Source: Acetivibrio mesophilus
GTDB taxonomy: Bacteria; Bacillota; Clostridia; Acetivibrionales; Acetivibrionaceae
NCBI RefSeq assembly: GCF_004102745.1
Contig: NZ_RLII01000002.1
Location: forward strand, 124,001-188,000
Length of the DNA: 64,000 bases
Direction: 5' to 3'
Below the pieces are notes generated by a model that made no database searches, was not told the DNA's origin, and saw nothing but the letters and a program-made list of their open reading frames with translations. The stretch's first letter is position 1, and the number at the start of each line of letters is the position of its first letter. Positions 27,698 to 38,339 of this stretch are shown here, piece after piece. The translations under genes and the position numbers were made by a program.

Positions 27698-29539
27698 ATG
27701 TGCGGTATAGCAGGTTGGATAAATCTTAAAACAGACTTAACCGAGCAAAAGGACATTTTGAATTTAATCATTAACAGATTGAGCCCCCGTGGTCCGGATG
27801 CATCCGGAAGCTGGATTTCCCCCAATGCGCTTATTGCTCACAAGCGTTTGATAGTGGTAGATCCTGAAGGCGGAGCTCAACCTATGGTTCGCCAACAAGG
27901 AGAAAACAGGTATGTTATTACATACAACGGAGAACTTTATAATACTTCCGATTTACGAAGCGAACTTGAATCAAGAGGCCATAAATTCTTCAGCAGCTCG
28001 GATACTGAGGTTTTACTTGTTTCTTATATTGAATGGGGCATAAAATGCGTTGAACATCTAAATGGAATATATGCCTTCGGGATTTGGGATGAAGGAAAAC
28101 GAAGTCTATTTTTAGGCAGGGACAGATTTGGTGTAAAGCCGCTGTTTTACGCCCAAAGAGGTGACTCTTTGATATTTGGATCTGAGTTAAAGGCTCTTCT
28201 GGCAAATCCCCTTGTCAAACCGGAATTGGATGCTGAGGGTCTAGCTGAAATCTTCGCATTAGGTCCCGCCCGAACACCGGGACACGGTGTATTTAAGGAC
28301 GTCTATGAACTTAAACCGTCTCACTCCATGCTCTTTGATATCGATGGAATACACATCAGAAAATACTGGTCTTTGGAGAGTTACCCTCATACCGACGGAG
28401 AAAATGTCACCATTGCCAAAGTTAGAGATCTGGTATTGGATGCCGTTACCAGACAACTAGTGGCAGATGTTCCTGTATGCACCTTTCTGTCAGGAGGACT
28501 TGATTCAAGTACTATTACGGCTATTGCAGCAAGGGCTTTTGCCAGTCAGGGCAAGGGACAGCTTAACACTTTCTCTATTGATTATGTAGACAATGATATC
28601 TATTTTAAACCCAACATGTTTCAGCCAAACTCAGATGAGCCTTGGATAAAGCAAATGAGTGAAAGCTTCAATACATGTCACCATTATATAAAATTCGATA
28701 CCCCCCAACTGGTTGATGCCCTTATTGATGCCACCAAAGCCCGAGATTTGCCGGGAATGTCGGATATAGACTCATCCCTGTTTCTTTTCTGCCGCGAAGT
28801 AAAGAAAAGCTCGGTAGTGGCACTATCCGGGGAATGTGCGGATGAGATATTCGGTGGATACCCTTGGTTTCATAATGAAAAAATGCTCTTTGCCGACACG
28901 TTTCCATGGGCTATTTCAGTACATGAAAGGACAAAAGTACTGTCTCATGAGCTTTTAAATCTGATAAAGCCGGAAGAATATATCGAAAGACGCTATAGAG
29001 AAACTCTAAACGAGGTTCCGCAGCTTAAGGGAGAAGATAGGATTGAAGCCAGAAGAAGAGAAATATTCTACCTTAACATTAATTGGTTTATGTCTACCCT
29101 GCTTGATAGAAAAGACCGTATGAGTATGGCAACAGGCCTTGAAGTAAGGGTTCCGTTTTGTGATCATAGATTGGTACAGTATGTATGGAATATTCCATGG
29201 GACTTAAAAATGTACAACGGAAGAGAAAAGGGGCTATTAAGACAGGCTCTAAAAGGCATAGTTCCGGATTATATAATCCATAGAAAGAAAAGCCCATATC
29301 CAAAAACTCATAATCCTTCATATAAAAAAGCGGTCAGTAAATGGTTGTTGGAGATATTAAACGATAGCAGTTCACCTCTTCATCAGCTAATTAATGTGCA
29401 AACGGTAAAATCTATGGCCGAAGGAGTCTCAGACAACTCAAATCCCTGGTTTGGTCAGTTGATGGCTGAGCCTCAAATGCTTGCCTACCTTATCCAGGTT
29501 GATTTCTGGATGCGCGAAAACCATATATCTATTATATAA
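27698..29539 (+). CDS. asnB: Asparagine synthase (glutamine-hydrolysing)
   Basis: The 613-residue enzyme makes asparagine from aspartate, glutamine and ATP. Starting at ATG 27698 gives MCGIAGW, exposing Cys2, the glutaminase nucleophile after Met removal; this decides the start over an upstream in-frame ATG. The N-terminal glutaminase domain (about 1-210) has SPRGPDASG and YNGELYN. The C-terminal synthetase has the PP-loop CTFLSGGLDSST and the SGECADEIFGGYPWF segment. Its predicted attenuator leader suggests control by nitrogen or amino acid supply. Confidence 0.94.
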   Translation: MCGIAGWINLKTDLTEQKDILNLIINRLSPRGPDASGSWISPNALIAHKRLIVVDPEGGAQPMVRQQGENRYVITYNGELYNTSDLRSELESRGHKFFSSSDTEVLLVSYIEWGIKCVEHLNGIYAFGIWDEGKRSLFLGRDRFGVKPLFYAQRGDSLIFGSELKALLANPLVKPELDAEGLAEIFALGPARTPGHGVFKDVYELKPSHSMLFDIDGIHIRKYWSLESYPHTDGENVTIAKVRDLVLDAVTRQLVADVPVCTFLSGGLDSSTITAIAARAFASQGKGQLNTFSIDYVDNDIYFKPNMFQPNSDEPWIKQMSESFNTCHHYIKFDTPQLVDALIDATKARDLPGMSDIDSSLFLFCREVKKSSVVALSGECADEIFGGYPWFHNEKMLFADTFPWAISVHERTKVLSHELLNLIKPEEYIERRYRETLNEVPQLKGEDRIEARRREIFYLNINWFMSTLLDRKDRMSMATGLEVRVPFCDHRLVQYVWNIPWDLKMYNGREKGLLRQALKGIVPDYIIHRKKSPYPKTHNPSYKKAVSKWLLEILNDSSSPLHQLINVQTVKSMAEGVSDNSNPWFGQLMAEPQMLAYLIQVDFWMRENHISII

Positions 29540-29562
29540 TGATTTCATTCCAAAATGCCAAC

Positions 29563-29603
29563 TAAAAAATCCTGGCAGCCAAAACCGCCAGGATTCTTTA
29601 TTT
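29563..29603. terminator. Bidirectional terminator between asnB and foldase gene
   Basis: AATCCTGGC and GCCAGGATT form a perfect 9-bp stem around a 9-base loop, with A-rich left and T-rich right flanks. The genes are convergent. Confidence 0.87.
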
Positions 29604-29608
29604 TAAGA

Positions 29609-30844
29609 TTACAGCAAATCTTCATGCCTTACTATATTAGAAGCTTTTTCCCATTCTCCCATCTTTTCGTTCATGAAAGTTGTCTTCTTTTCACTTTGTA
29701 AAATTTCTTTTATCTCAGACTTCTTCTCTTCCAGTGTATACGCCTTCTCGGCATTCTTCTCGTACACTTTTATTATATGATATCCGTAAGGACCCGCAAC
29801 AAGATCTGATATTTCACCTTGTCCAAGGGCCAAAGAAGCCTCTTCAAACGGAGCTATAAACCCGCTATTTTTTGTAACGGTATATCCGTCCTTGTATTCT
29901 TCGCTCTCCATTCCAGGATCTTCGCCATATTCTTTTACAAGGGCATCGAAATCTTCACCGCTTTTAGCTTTATTTAATACTTCCTCTGCCTTTGGCTTTA
30001 TTACCTCAAGCTTTTCATTAAGGTATGCGTCCGCCTCTTCTTGCTTTCCTTCACTTGCTAATTTTTGATATTCCTGTTGTTCTTCTTCAGGTAAAGATAT
30101 CAACACATGTTTTACCTTTGAATTTGAAGGCTCAATCAATTGAATATTTGCATAGGAAGCTTCTTCCGGATTATCCTTTTGGAACTTTAACTGTTCATCA
30201 TAATAGGCTTTGATATCGTCGTCGTTTACAACAATATCCTTTGTGAGATCTTCCATATATTCTGTTACAAGTGAATATTCCGCATATTCCTTTAGGTATT
30301 CATCCTTAGTTAAGCCCATAGCCTCAAGCTGCTCGTTAATATAGTCCTGAGCTTCTTTCATATAATCCTTGCCGCCTCCTTCGGTTCCTTCCATTAGCTT
30401 CATCTGCTCTGCAATGCCTTCAATCATTTCATCAAATTTCTTTGCAGCTTCATCTTTTTTTTCATCAGTTACCACATATCCTGCTTCTTTTGCCTTTTGT
30501 GTAGCAATTTTCTGTTGGATCAGCTGAGTTAATATATCGCTCTTTATAGTCTTTAATATTTCTTTCGTCTCGGCATCCTGTGAGTTCTCATCAGTAATAC
30601 CGTAATATGCTGCTTGTTGGCTGTATATACTATAGAATTCTTTATATAAAATCTTTTCACCATTTACTTCAGCAATAACTTTATTTGCTTGTTCTTCAGT
30701 TAACTGCGTACTGCCTCCGGAACCACCGATTTTTCCTTGTTCTCCAAACCTTGATTTTAGTAAAAAATAAGTTGCCGCTGACAAACCTGCAATCAGCAAT
30801 ACTACTATACTGACAACCAGTATGATACTCTTTGACTTTTTCAT
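29609..30844 (-). CDS. Membrane-anchored PrsA/SurA-type peptidylprolyl isomerase
   Basis: The 411-residue extracytoplasmic foldase has an N-terminal hydrophobic helix (about 7-29) without a lipobox cysteine, so it is membrane-anchored and not a classical PrsA lipoprotein. A SurA-like helical domain (about 45-240) is followed by a parvulin-type PPIase domain (VKHVLISL at about 253, ending GPYGYHIIKVYEK) and a short helical tail. A long charged insertion (EEEQQEYQKLASEGKQEEAD) splits the start of the PPIase domain. It would help secreted proteins such as cellulases fold; that link is inference. Confidence 0.87.
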   Translation of the reverse strand: MKKSKSIILVVSIVVLLIAGLSAATYFLLKSRFGEQGKIGGSGGSTQLTEEQANKVIAEVNGEKILYKEFYSIYSQQAAYYGITDENSQDAETKEILKTIKSDILTQLIQQKIATQKAKEAGYVVTDEKKDEAAKKFDEMIEGIAEQMKLMEGTEGGGKDYMKEAQDYINEQLEAMGLTKDEYLKEYAEYSLVTEYMEDLTKDIVVNDDDIKAYYDEQLKFQKDNPEEASYANIQLIEPSNSKVKHVLISLPEEEQQEYQKLASEGKQEEADAYLNEKLEVIKPKAEEVLNKAKSGEDFDALVKEYGEDPGMESEEYKDGYTVTKNSGFIAPFEEASLALGQGEISDLVAGPYGYHIIKVYEKNAEKAYTLEEKKSEIKEILQSEKKTTFMNEKMGEWEKASNIVRHEDLL

Positions 30845-30903
30845 ATTAATTCATCCTTTTTTAATTTTTTTAACAATATAAATCTTTTTCCTCCATAAAA
30901 GCC

Positions 30904-30912
30904 ATTATAACA
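30904..30912 (-). promoter_or_regulatory. Putative foldase gene promoter, extended -10
   Basis: The minus strand reads TGTTATAAT about 60 bases upstream of the foldase ATG. A TTGACA lies 22 bases upstream of the TATAAT, too far for a normal pair. The rest of the 266-base gap to purL holds nothing else I recognise. Confidence 0.45.
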
Positions 30913-31110
30913 TTTATGTTTGTCCCAATTGTGTCAAAATTGTAAACATTTTTTTGGAATATGCTTCCCAATGCCTCTTATTCAGTTTGTTCATTACATC
31001 ACCCCTTGTTAAAGTCTAAAAACACCTTGTCTTTCTCTATTCCTTTTGATTATAACATATATTTTGTAAATACTATATAAAAATTTTTGCTACTTTTTTA
31101 AGGGGAGACT

Positions 31111-34100
31111 TTATTTAAAGTAGTTTACACCTGCTTCAAATATCTTTTGATCCTTATCTCCAGGTACATTTTTTGCAACATTGCTTCCTATTCTCTCGGA
31201 GTGTCCCATTTTACCCAAAACCCTTCCGTCAGGACTTGTTATACCTTCAATAGCCTCAAAAGAACCATTAGGATTAAACCTTATGTCATAAGTCGCATTA
31301 TTGTCAGGATCAACATATTGGGTTGCTATCTGACCATTCTTTTCCATCATTTCAAGCACTTCTTTATTTGCCACAAATCTTCCTTCTCCATGGGATACAG
31401 CTATGGTATGAACATCGCCGACATTTACATTGTTAAACCACGGTGACAGGGTTGATGTTATTTTTGTATTTACCATACATGAAACGTGGCGGCCTATTGT
31501 GTTAAAGGTCAGAGTAGGACTGTCTTCATTAAGGTCTCTAATTTCACCATACGGCACAAGTCCAAGCTTTATAAGGGCCTGAAAACCATTGCATATACCC
31601 AGCATAAGTCCATCCCTCTGCTTAAGAAGATTCATAACTGCTTCTTTTACCCTCGGGTTTCTAAATGCTGTAGCAATAAATTTTCCTGAACCGTCGGGTT
31701 CATCACCGCCGCTAAATCCTCCAGGAATCATCACTATCTGGGAATTGTCAATTTTCTTTGCCATCTCCCTAATAGACTCATCTATTTCCTTGGAAGTGAG
31801 GTTCTTTATAACAAGCATATCCACCAATCCGCCAGCCCTTTCAAAAGCTTTAGCAGTATCATATTCACAGTTGGTTCCCGGGAATACCGGCATGAATATT
31901 CTTGGCTTTGCCACTGAAACAGACGGCTTAATACTGTTTCTCTTTTCAAATTTATACTGTTTTGGGGCTCCGTTTATTGGCTCTGCAGCTGTTGGGAAGA
32001 CCTTTTCCAAAGGCCCCTGCCATTTTCTGCAAAGTTCTTCTATGTCAAGGCTAAGATCATTGAAATCAATTGACTTTTTCTCCTGAGTAGTACCCAAAAC
32101 TTCATATTCTACGCCTTTAAGCAATTCATCCACATTACCGTTCTCATTCAATTCAAGTATAATGGATCCGTAAAGAGGCTCAAAAAGCTTTCTTGTAGCT
32201 ATAGAAGTCTCAAACTCAAATCCTATCATGTTTCCAAAGCTCATTTTGCTTATCGCTTCTGCAATTCCGCCACTTCTAACAGTATGAGCTGCAAGCACCT
32301 TATTCTTCTTAATTATTTCATGTATTGCCGTATAATTTTTATCCAATTGAGCAAAGTCCGGAACTCCCTTTTCATCTATTTTCAGAGGAACCAGAACTAC
32401 TTTGCTTCCAGCTCTTTTAAACTCAGAAGACACTGTAAAATTCACGTCCATTGTTGTAACAGCAAAAGAAACTAAGGTTGGAGGTACGTTCATATCCTTA
32501 AAGGTTCCGGACATACTGTCCTTTCCTCCGATAGCAGGAATACCTATCTTCATCTGAGTATAATATGCGCCCAGTAATGCACTAAAGGGCTTACCCCACT
32601 TTTTAGGATCGTTACCCAGTTTCTCAAAATACTCTTGCAGGGTTAATCTTATTTTTTTGTGATCGCCGCCCATAGCAACTATTCGGGCAACGGATTCTAT
32701 CACAGCAAACATCGCCCCATGGAACGGACTCCACTTTGCGATAGAAGGATTGTATCCAAAGGTCATAATCGTACCGGTGTTTGTTTCACCGTCCTGCACC
32801 GGGATCTTTGCCGCCATTCCTTCCGAAGGAGTCAATTGATACTTTCCTCCAAAAGGCATCAACACTGTTCCGGCACCAATAGTGCTGTCGAATCTTTCCA
32901 CCAGACCCTTTTGACTGCATACATTCAACCTCTGCAAGTTATTAATCCATGCATCACAAAGATTCTTTGAGTAATCCTCAGCCTCCTTAGGAAGTCTGTC
33001 AAAATAGTATTCCTTTTCTTCTGGAGCGGTAATTTGAACATTGGAATTTTGCTTAACTCCGTTTGTATCAAGGAAATCTCTTTTGATATTTACAATGGCC
33101 TTGTCTCTCCAGTACATTATAAGTCTTCGATCTTCCGTTACTTCTGCGACAGGTGTAGCCTCAAGGTTTTCTTCTCCCGAAGCTTTAATAAAGGCATCCA
33201 CATTGTCCTTTGACACCACCACTGCCATTCTCTCCTGAGACTCTGAAATAGCAAGCTCAGTACCATCAAGACCCTCATACTTTTTAGGCACCGCGTCAAG
33301 GTTTATTATAAGTCCTTCTGCCAACTCTCCTATAGCAACAGATACTCCTCCGGCTCCAAAGTCATTGCACTTCTTAATCATAGTGCTGACCTCCGGCTTT
33401 CTAAACAACCTTTGAATTTTTCTTTCGGTTATAGGATTACCCTTTTGAACTTCGGCTCCGCAAGTGAGCAAAGACTCTTCCGTATGCTCCTTTGAAGAAC
33501 CGGTAGCTCCTCCACAGCCGTCACGGCCTGTCCTTCCTCCTAAAAGTATGATTACATCTCCTGCTTGGGGCTTTTCTCTTTTTACATTCTTTTTAGGTGC
33601 CGCACCTATTACTGCACCGATTTCCATTCTCTTTGTCACAAAGTCTTCATCATAGACTTCAGCAACTTGTCCTGTGGTAAGACCTATCTGGTTTCCATAG
33701 GAACTGTAGCCCTGAGCTGCCTCTGTTGTTATCTTCCTTTGGGGAAGCTTTCCCGGTATGGTGTCCTCTATACTGGTACGGGGGTCACCGCTGCCTGTTA
33801 CACGCATGGCCTGATATACATAGGATCTTCCGGACAACGGGTCTCTTATGGCACCTCCAAGACAAGTGGCAGCTCCACCAAAAGGCTCTATTTCTGTCGG
33901 ATGGTTGTGGGTTTCGTTCTTGAACATCACAAGCCACTCTTCATTTTTTCCGTTTATATCGACATCAACTACTATACTGCATGCATTTATCTCATCAGAC
34001 TCATCAAGGTCTTTTAGCATTCCTTTTTTCTTTAACTCCTTCATGGCAATCACTGCGATGTCCATAAGGCAAATATCCTTTTCTTTGTCACCATATACAT

Positions 34101-34890
34101 ACTTTCTCGATTCAAGATAGCTTTCGTATGCATCCTTCACAGGAGCAGTAAATCTACCTTCTTCAATATCCACACTCTGTATATTGGTGAGAAATGTGGT
34201 GTGACGGCAGTGATCGGACCAATAGGTGTCAATAACTCTTATTTCGGTAATGGTAGGATCCCTCTTTTCTTCATCCCTAAAGTATTTCTGGCAGAATTCC
34301 AGATCCTCCAAAGACATTGCAAAGCCCATATCATCTGCGAAAGCTTTGAGTTCCTCCCAGGTCATATCAATAAATCCCTTTAAAATCTTTACATCTTCAG
34401 GGACACTCACTTCAACATCTAGAGTTGACGGCTTTATTAGGGATGCTTCCTGCGATTCTACAGGGTTTATAAGATAATTCTTTACCTTTTCATATTCTTC
34501 CGACGACACATCTCCTTGAAGCACTACAAGCTTTGCCACCTTAACCTGAGGTCTTTCTCCGTGGGTCAATATCTGAATACATTGAGAGGCAGAATCGGCC
34601 CTCTGGTCATACTGCCCGGGCAAATACTCAATAGCAACCATTTTGTCCTTGTCATCTATGCTTATGGTTTCGTCAAAAACCTCCTCAACCGGCGGCTCGG
34701 AAAATATAGTCTTTTTTGCGCATTCATATTCCTCATCGGATATTCCCTCAACATCATACCTATTTATTATCCTAACCCCCAAAAGTCCGCTGATTCTAAG
34801 GTTTTCCTTCAAATCCCTATGCAATCTTTGGGCTTCCAAATCAAAACCCTTTTTCTTTTCAACAAAAACTCTCCTTACAATCTTAACCAT
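31111..34890 (-). CDS. purL: Phosphoribosylformylglycinamidine synthase, single-chain form
   Basis: The 1259-residue enzyme converts FGAR to FGAM in purine synthesis using glutamine and ATP. Order: a PurS-like N-terminal domain, the ligase core with DHCRHTTFLTNI and FKNETHNHPTEIEPFGGAAT, a second repeat, and a C-terminal class I glutaminase with the nucleophile in LGICNGFQAL and a later AVSHGEGRF histidine. I chose ATG 34890 (AGAGGT upstream), which gives MVKIVRRVFVEKK; 18 more codons upstream are open. The long form replaces the separate PurS/PurQ/PurL subunits. No other purine gene is nearby. Confidence 0.93.
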   Translation of the reverse strand: MVKIVRRVFVEKKKGFDLEAQRLHRDLKENLRISGLLGVRIINRYDVEGISDEEYECAKKTIFSEPPVEEVFDETISIDDKDKMVAIEYLPGQYDQRADSASQCIQILTHGERPQVKVAKLVVLQGDVSSEEYEKVKNYLINPVESQEASLIKPSTLDVEVSVPEDVKILKGFIDMTWEELKAFADDMGFAMSLEDLEFCQKYFRDEEKRDPTITEIRVIDTYWSDHCRHTTFLTNIQSVDIEEGRFTAPVKDAYESYLESRKYVYGDKEKDICLMDIAVIAMKELKKKGMLKDLDESDEINACSIVVDVDINGKNEEWLVMFKNETHNHPTEIEPFGGAATCLGGAIRDPLSGRSYVYQAMRVTGSGDPRTSIEDTIPGKLPQRKITTEAAQGYSSYGNQIGLTTGQVAEVYDEDFVTKRMEIGAVIGAAPKKNVKREKPQAGDVIILLGGRTGRDGCGGATGSSKEHTEESLLTCGAEVQKGNPITERKIQRLFRKPEVSTMIKKCNDFGAGGVSVAIGELAEGLIINLDAVPKKYEGLDGTELAISESQERMAVVVSKDNVDAFIKASGEENLEATPVAEVTEDRRLIMYWRDKAIVNIKRDFLDTNGVKQNSNVQITAPEEKEYYFDRLPKEAEDYSKNLCDAWINNLQRLNVCSQKGLVERFDSTIGAGTVLMPFGGKYQLTPSEGMAAKIPVQDGETNTGTIMTFGYNPSIAKWSPFHGAMFAVIESVARIVAMGGDHKKIRLTLQEYFEKLGNDPKKWGKPFSALLGAYYTQMKIGIPAIGGKDSMSGTFKDMNVPPTLVSFAVTTMDVNFTVSSEFKRAGSKVVLVPLKIDEKGVPDFAQLDKNYTAIHEIIKKNKVLAAHTVRSGGIAEAISKMSFGNMIGFEFETSIATRKLFEPLYGSIILELNENGNVDELLKGVEYEVLGTTQEKKSIDFNDLSLDIEELCRKWQGPLEKVFPTAAEPINGAPKQYKFEKRNSIKPSVSVAKPRIFMPVFPGTNCEYDTAKAFERAGGLVDMLVIKNLTSKEIDESIREMAKKIDNSQIVMIPGGFSGGDEPDGSGKFIATAFRNPRVKEAVMNLLKQRDGLMLGICNGFQALIKLGLVPYGEIRDLNEDSPTLTFNTIGRHVSCMVNTKITSTLSPWFNNVNVGDVHTIAVSHGEGRFVANKEVLEMMEKNGQIATQYVDPDNNATYDIRFNPNGSFEAIEGITSPDGRVLGKMGHSERIGSNVAKNVPGDKDQKIFEAGVNYFK

Positions 34891-35006
34891 ACCAGTACCT
34901 CTTTCAAATAGATTTTTTGAACATTTTGATAGATACAAATACATTATAATATGATAAAATGAATAAGTAAAATTAATAATATTAATAAGTTGTATTAGAG
35001 GTAATT

Positions 35007-35888
35007 ATGGATATAAACTTTGAATTGTATAAGATTTTTTATCATACTGCAAAAGCACAAAGCTTCTCTGCTGCGGCTGACATACTTCATGTTTCCCAGT
35101 CGGCAGTAAGCCAATCCATAAAAAGTCTTGAAGAAAAACTAGGCTCTCAACTCTTTCTTCGAAAAACCCGGGAAATAAAGCTTACTGTGGAAGGCGAAAT
35201 ACTGTTTAAGCATATTGAGCAGGCCTATAATTTTATAAAAACAGCCGAGCATAAAATATATCAGACCCAGAACTTAGAAAGAGGCGAAATAAGAATCGGA
35301 GTAAGCGACACTATCTGCAAATATTATCTCATTTCCTATATAGAAAAGTTTATCAAGAATTATCCCAGCGTTAAAATACAGGTCATAAACAGAACCTCGT
35401 CACAAATTCAGGACATACTGAAAAAGGGGCTGATTGATTTCGGTATAGTGACTCTTCCCGTACAAGATAATAAAATCCACCAAGAAGAATTTTTGACGGT
35501 AGAAGATATATTCGTAGCCTCCGATAGGTTCAGTGAGCTAAAGAACCAAGTAACAGACATAAAATCCCTTGCCTCCTATCCCCTGCTTATGCTTGACCGC
35601 GGCACCTCAACAAGGCGAAATATCGACTCTTATCTTTCTTCAAAAGGGATTAGCATTTTACCGGAGATAGAACTAGAAAGCATTGACCTTCTTGTAGAGT
35701 TTGCAAAAATTGGGCTGGGCATCGCTTTGGTTCTAAAGGAAAGTGTTATTGATGAACTTAATAAAGGAACTCTTTTTGAAGTAAAGTTAAAAGAGAATAT
35801 TACCCTTAGAAAACTAGGTGTCATCACCATGAAAAATGTGCCCCTTTCGAGAGCTTCTTCCGAGTTTATCAAATTGCTGCGCATATAG
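35007..35888 (+). CDS. LysR-family transcriptional regulator
   Basis: The 293-residue protein has an N-terminal winged helix (about 1-60) with FYHTAKAQSFSAAADILHVSQSAVSQSIKSLE split across the recognition helices, and a periplasmic-binding-like effector domain (about 90-293). It is divergent from purL with only 116 bases between the starts, so autoregulation or control of purL is possible but unproven. The effector is unknown. Confidence 0.88.
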   Translation: MDINFELYKIFYHTAKAQSFSAAADILHVSQSAVSQSIKSLEEKLGSQLFLRKTREIKLTVEGEILFKHIEQAYNFIKTAEHKIYQTQNLERGEIRIGVSDTICKYYLISYIEKFIKNYPSVKIQVINRTSSQIQDILKKGLIDFGIVTLPVQDNKIHQEEFLTVEDIFVASDRFSELKNQVTDIKSLASYPLLMLDRGTSTRRNIDSYLSSKGISILPEIELESIDLLVEFAKIGLGIALVLKESVIDELNKGTLFEVKLKENITLRKLGVITMKNVPLSRASSEFIKLLRI

Positions 35889-36041
35889 CTAAATAGTCTT
35901 GTGGGAAGCATAAACTTTTTTTAAAAAACTTTGCTGTACTTGTCCGCTTTCCCTTTACATACTTACTTCTTCTATGTTACGATAATAGAAGTATTATTAT
36001 CCATTTAGAATGGTTTAATTAAATATAGAAAGGATGGTTCC

Positions 36042-36593
36042 ATGTCTGAACAAATTAAGCAAATTAGTAAAAGAATTAAAGAGCTAAGAGAAATATCCGG
36101 TATCTCCGTTGAGACATTGTCAAGGGAATTAGGCATTGACAGCGAAACCTACTCGGAATATGAAAGCGGAAACGTAGATATACCGGTTAGTCTATTATTC
36201 GAGATTGCCAGCAAATTCGGTGTTGAGCTTTCCGAAATTCTTACCGGCGAAGCTCCAAAGCTCCATACATACTCTGTTGTCAGAAAAGACAAGGGCGTGA
36301 GTGTCGAAAGAAGAAAAGACTACAAGTATCAAAGTCTTGCATACAATTTTGTAGATAAAAAAATAGAACCATTCCTTGTCACCGTTGAACCCGACTCTAA
36401 TCACGATATAAACTACAATTCTCATCCAGGTCAAGAATTCAACTATGTTATAGAAGGAGTCTTAAAAGTAATTATCAACGGTCATGAAATTATACTTAAC
36501 GAAGGTGATTCCCTGTTCTTTGACTCGGGGGCAAAACACGGAATGAAGGCTATGGACGGCAAACCTGCTAAATTCCTAGCCATAATTTTATAA
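36042..36593 (+). CDS. XRE-type regulator with C-terminal cupin domain
   Basis: The 183-residue protein has an HTH_3 domain at about 8-62 (LREISGISVETLSRELGIDS) and a cupin_2 barrel at about 110-180 (HPGQEFNYVIEGVLKVIING, GDSLFFDSGAKH). This family commonly regulates the neighbouring metabolic gene in response to a small ligand held by the cupin. Here it ends 15 bases before an acyl-CoA ligase gene, and the pair is probably an operon. AAAGGATGG precedes the ATG. Confidence 0.88.
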   Translation: MSEQIKQISKRIKELREISGISVETLSRELGIDSETYSEYESGNVDIPVSLLFEIASKFGVELSEILTGEAPKLHTYSVVRKDKGVSVERRKDYKYQSLAYNFVDKKIEPFLVTVEPDSNHDINYNSHPGQEFNYVIEGVLKVIINGHEIILNEGDSLFFDSGAKHGMKAMDGKPAKFLAIIL

Positions 36594-36608
36594 TGGAGGT
36601 TTTATGTA

Positions 36609-38267
36609 ATGTTAGAGAAATACCTGTCCAAAGTGAATTTTGACTCGTATGAGGATTTTGTTGAAAATTTTAAATTAAATGTTCCTGAAAACTTCAACTT
36701 TGCGTATGATGTTGTTGATGAAATTGCATCTAAAACTCCGGATAGAGTGGCAATAGTCTGGTGTGATGAAAACGGAAACGAGGCAACATTTACTTTTGGC
36801 CAACTAAAAGAGTACAGCGACAGGACTGCAAATTTCTTTAAGAGAGCAGGAATAAAAAAGGGAGACCCTGTAATGCTGATTTTAAAAAGGCGCTATGAGT
36901 TCTGGTTTGCAATTCTTGCACTCCATAAGATTGGTGCCGTATGTATACCTGCCACTCATCTTCTCACTTCAAAGGACATAATTTACAGAAACAATGCAGC
37001 TGATATTAAAATGATTGTGTGTGTGGCTGAAGATGAAGTAATAAAACATGTTGAAGCGTCATTGGAAAAATCACCTTCTCTTATCGCAAAAGCTCTCATT
37101 TGCAAAGACAAAGAAGGCTGGTATAACTTCAACAAAGAAATAGAAAGCGAATCTCCTAATTTTGAAAGACCAACAGGTGAAGATGCGTCAACCAATGACA
37201 GCACCATGCTTCTCTACTTCACTTCTGGAACTACTGGCATGCCAAAAATGGTAAGCCATGATTTCACCTATCCTTTAGGTCATATTGTTACTGCTAAATA
37301 CTGGCAAAATGTAATTGACGGCGGATTGCATCTTACCGTTGCAGATACCGGTTGGGCAAAAGCCGTGTGGGGTAAGATTTATGGTCAATGGCTTGCCGGA
37401 AGTGCTGTTTTTGTGTACGACTATGATAAATTTGTTCCAAAGGAGCTTCTTGAGGTAATATGCAAGCATGGTGTTACTACCTTCTGTGCGCCTCCTACTA
37501 TTTACAGATTCTTTATAAAAGAAGACCTGAGCAAATATGATTTCAGCAAGTTGAAATATTGTACTGTTGCTGGAGAGCCACTGAATCCCGAAGTATACAA
37601 TCAATTTTATAAGGCAACCGGCGTCAAACTCATGGAAGGATATGGTCAGACGGAGCTTACCGTCACCTTGGGTACATTCCCTTGGATGGAACCAAAGCCG
37701 GGTTCTATGGGCAAACCTTCTGCAGGTTATGCCATAGATCTCCTTGATGAAAACGGGAACTCCTGCGATGTGGGTGAAGAGGGTCAGATAGTTATAAGGA
37801 CGGACAAACTAAAACCTATAGGAATGTTTGACGGATACCACAGAGACCCGGAACTCACTAAAAAAGTTTGGCATGACGATATTTACTACACCGGCGACAT
37901 GGCTTGGCGTGATGAAGACGGTTATTACTGGTTTGTAGGCAGGGCGGATGACGTTATAAAGAGCTCAGGATATAGAATTGGGCCTTTCGAAGTAGAAAGT
38001 GCTCTTTTAGAGCACCCCGCAGTTTTAGAATGTGCAATTACAGCTGTACCGGATCCTATCAGGGGTCAGGTGGTTAAAGCTACCGTTGTCCTTTCTAAAA
38101 ACTATTCTCCCTGTGATGATCTTGTTAAGGAGCTTCAGGATCATGTTAAGAAGGTAACTGCCCCTTACAAGTACCCTAGGATAATTGAATTTGTTAATGA
38201 GCTTCCCAAAACCATAAGCGGTAAAATCAGAAGAGTGGAAATTAGGGATAAGGATCGTTCGGAATAA
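36609..38267 (+). CDS. AMP-forming acyl-CoA synthetase (acetate/medium-chain type)
   Basis: The 552-residue ANL superfamily enzyme activates a carboxylate to an acyl-adenylate and then to acyl-CoA. Motifs: [15 protein letters not shown] (P-loop), [26 protein letters not shown], and the C-terminal lysine in [10 protein letters not shown]. It resembles the ligases regularly placed after XRE-cupin regulators in anaerobes. Acetate, propionate, butyrate or aromatic acids are possible substrates; sequence alone does not decide. It shares an operon with the upstream regulator. Confidence 0.87.
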   Translation: MLEKYLSKVNFDSYEDFVENFKLNVPENFNFAYDVVDEIASKTPDRVAIVWCDENGNEATFTFGQLKEYSDRTANFFKRAGIKKGDPVMLILKRRYEFWFAILALHKIGAVCIPATHLLTSKDIIYRNNAADIKMIVCVAEDEVIKHVEASLEKSPSLIAKALICKDKEGWYNFNKEIESESPNFERPTGEDASTNDSTMLLYFTSGTTGMPKMVSHDFTYPLGHIVTAKYWQNVIDGGLHLTVADTGWAKAVWGKIYGQWLAGSAVFVYDYDKFVPKELLEVICKHGVTTFCAPPTIYRFFIKEDLSKYDFSKLKYCTVAGEPLNPEVYNQFYKATGVKLMEGYGQTELTVTLGTFPWMEPKPGSMGKPSAGYAIDLLDENGNSCDVGEEGQIVIRTDKLKPIGMFDGYHRDPELTKKVWHDDIYYTGDMAWRDEDGYYWFVGRADDVIKSSGYRIGPFEVESALLEHPAVLECAITAVPDPIRGQVVKATVVLSKNYSPCDDLVKELQDHVKKVTAPYKYPRIIEFVNELPKTISGKIRRVEIRDKDRSE

Positions 38268-38290
38268 TATTTATATTAGCAATGCAAAAA

Positions 38291-38330
38291 TGTCCTTCGG
38301 AATACTTAAAACTCCGAAGGACATTTTTTA
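38291..38330. terminator. Intrinsic terminator between acyl-CoA ligase and htpG
   Basis: TGTCCTTCGGA and TCCGAAGGACA form a perfect 11-bp stem with an 11-base loop, followed by TTTTTTAT; AAAAA precedes it, so it can serve both convergent genes. Confidence 0.9.
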
Positions 38331-38339
38331 TGATATTTT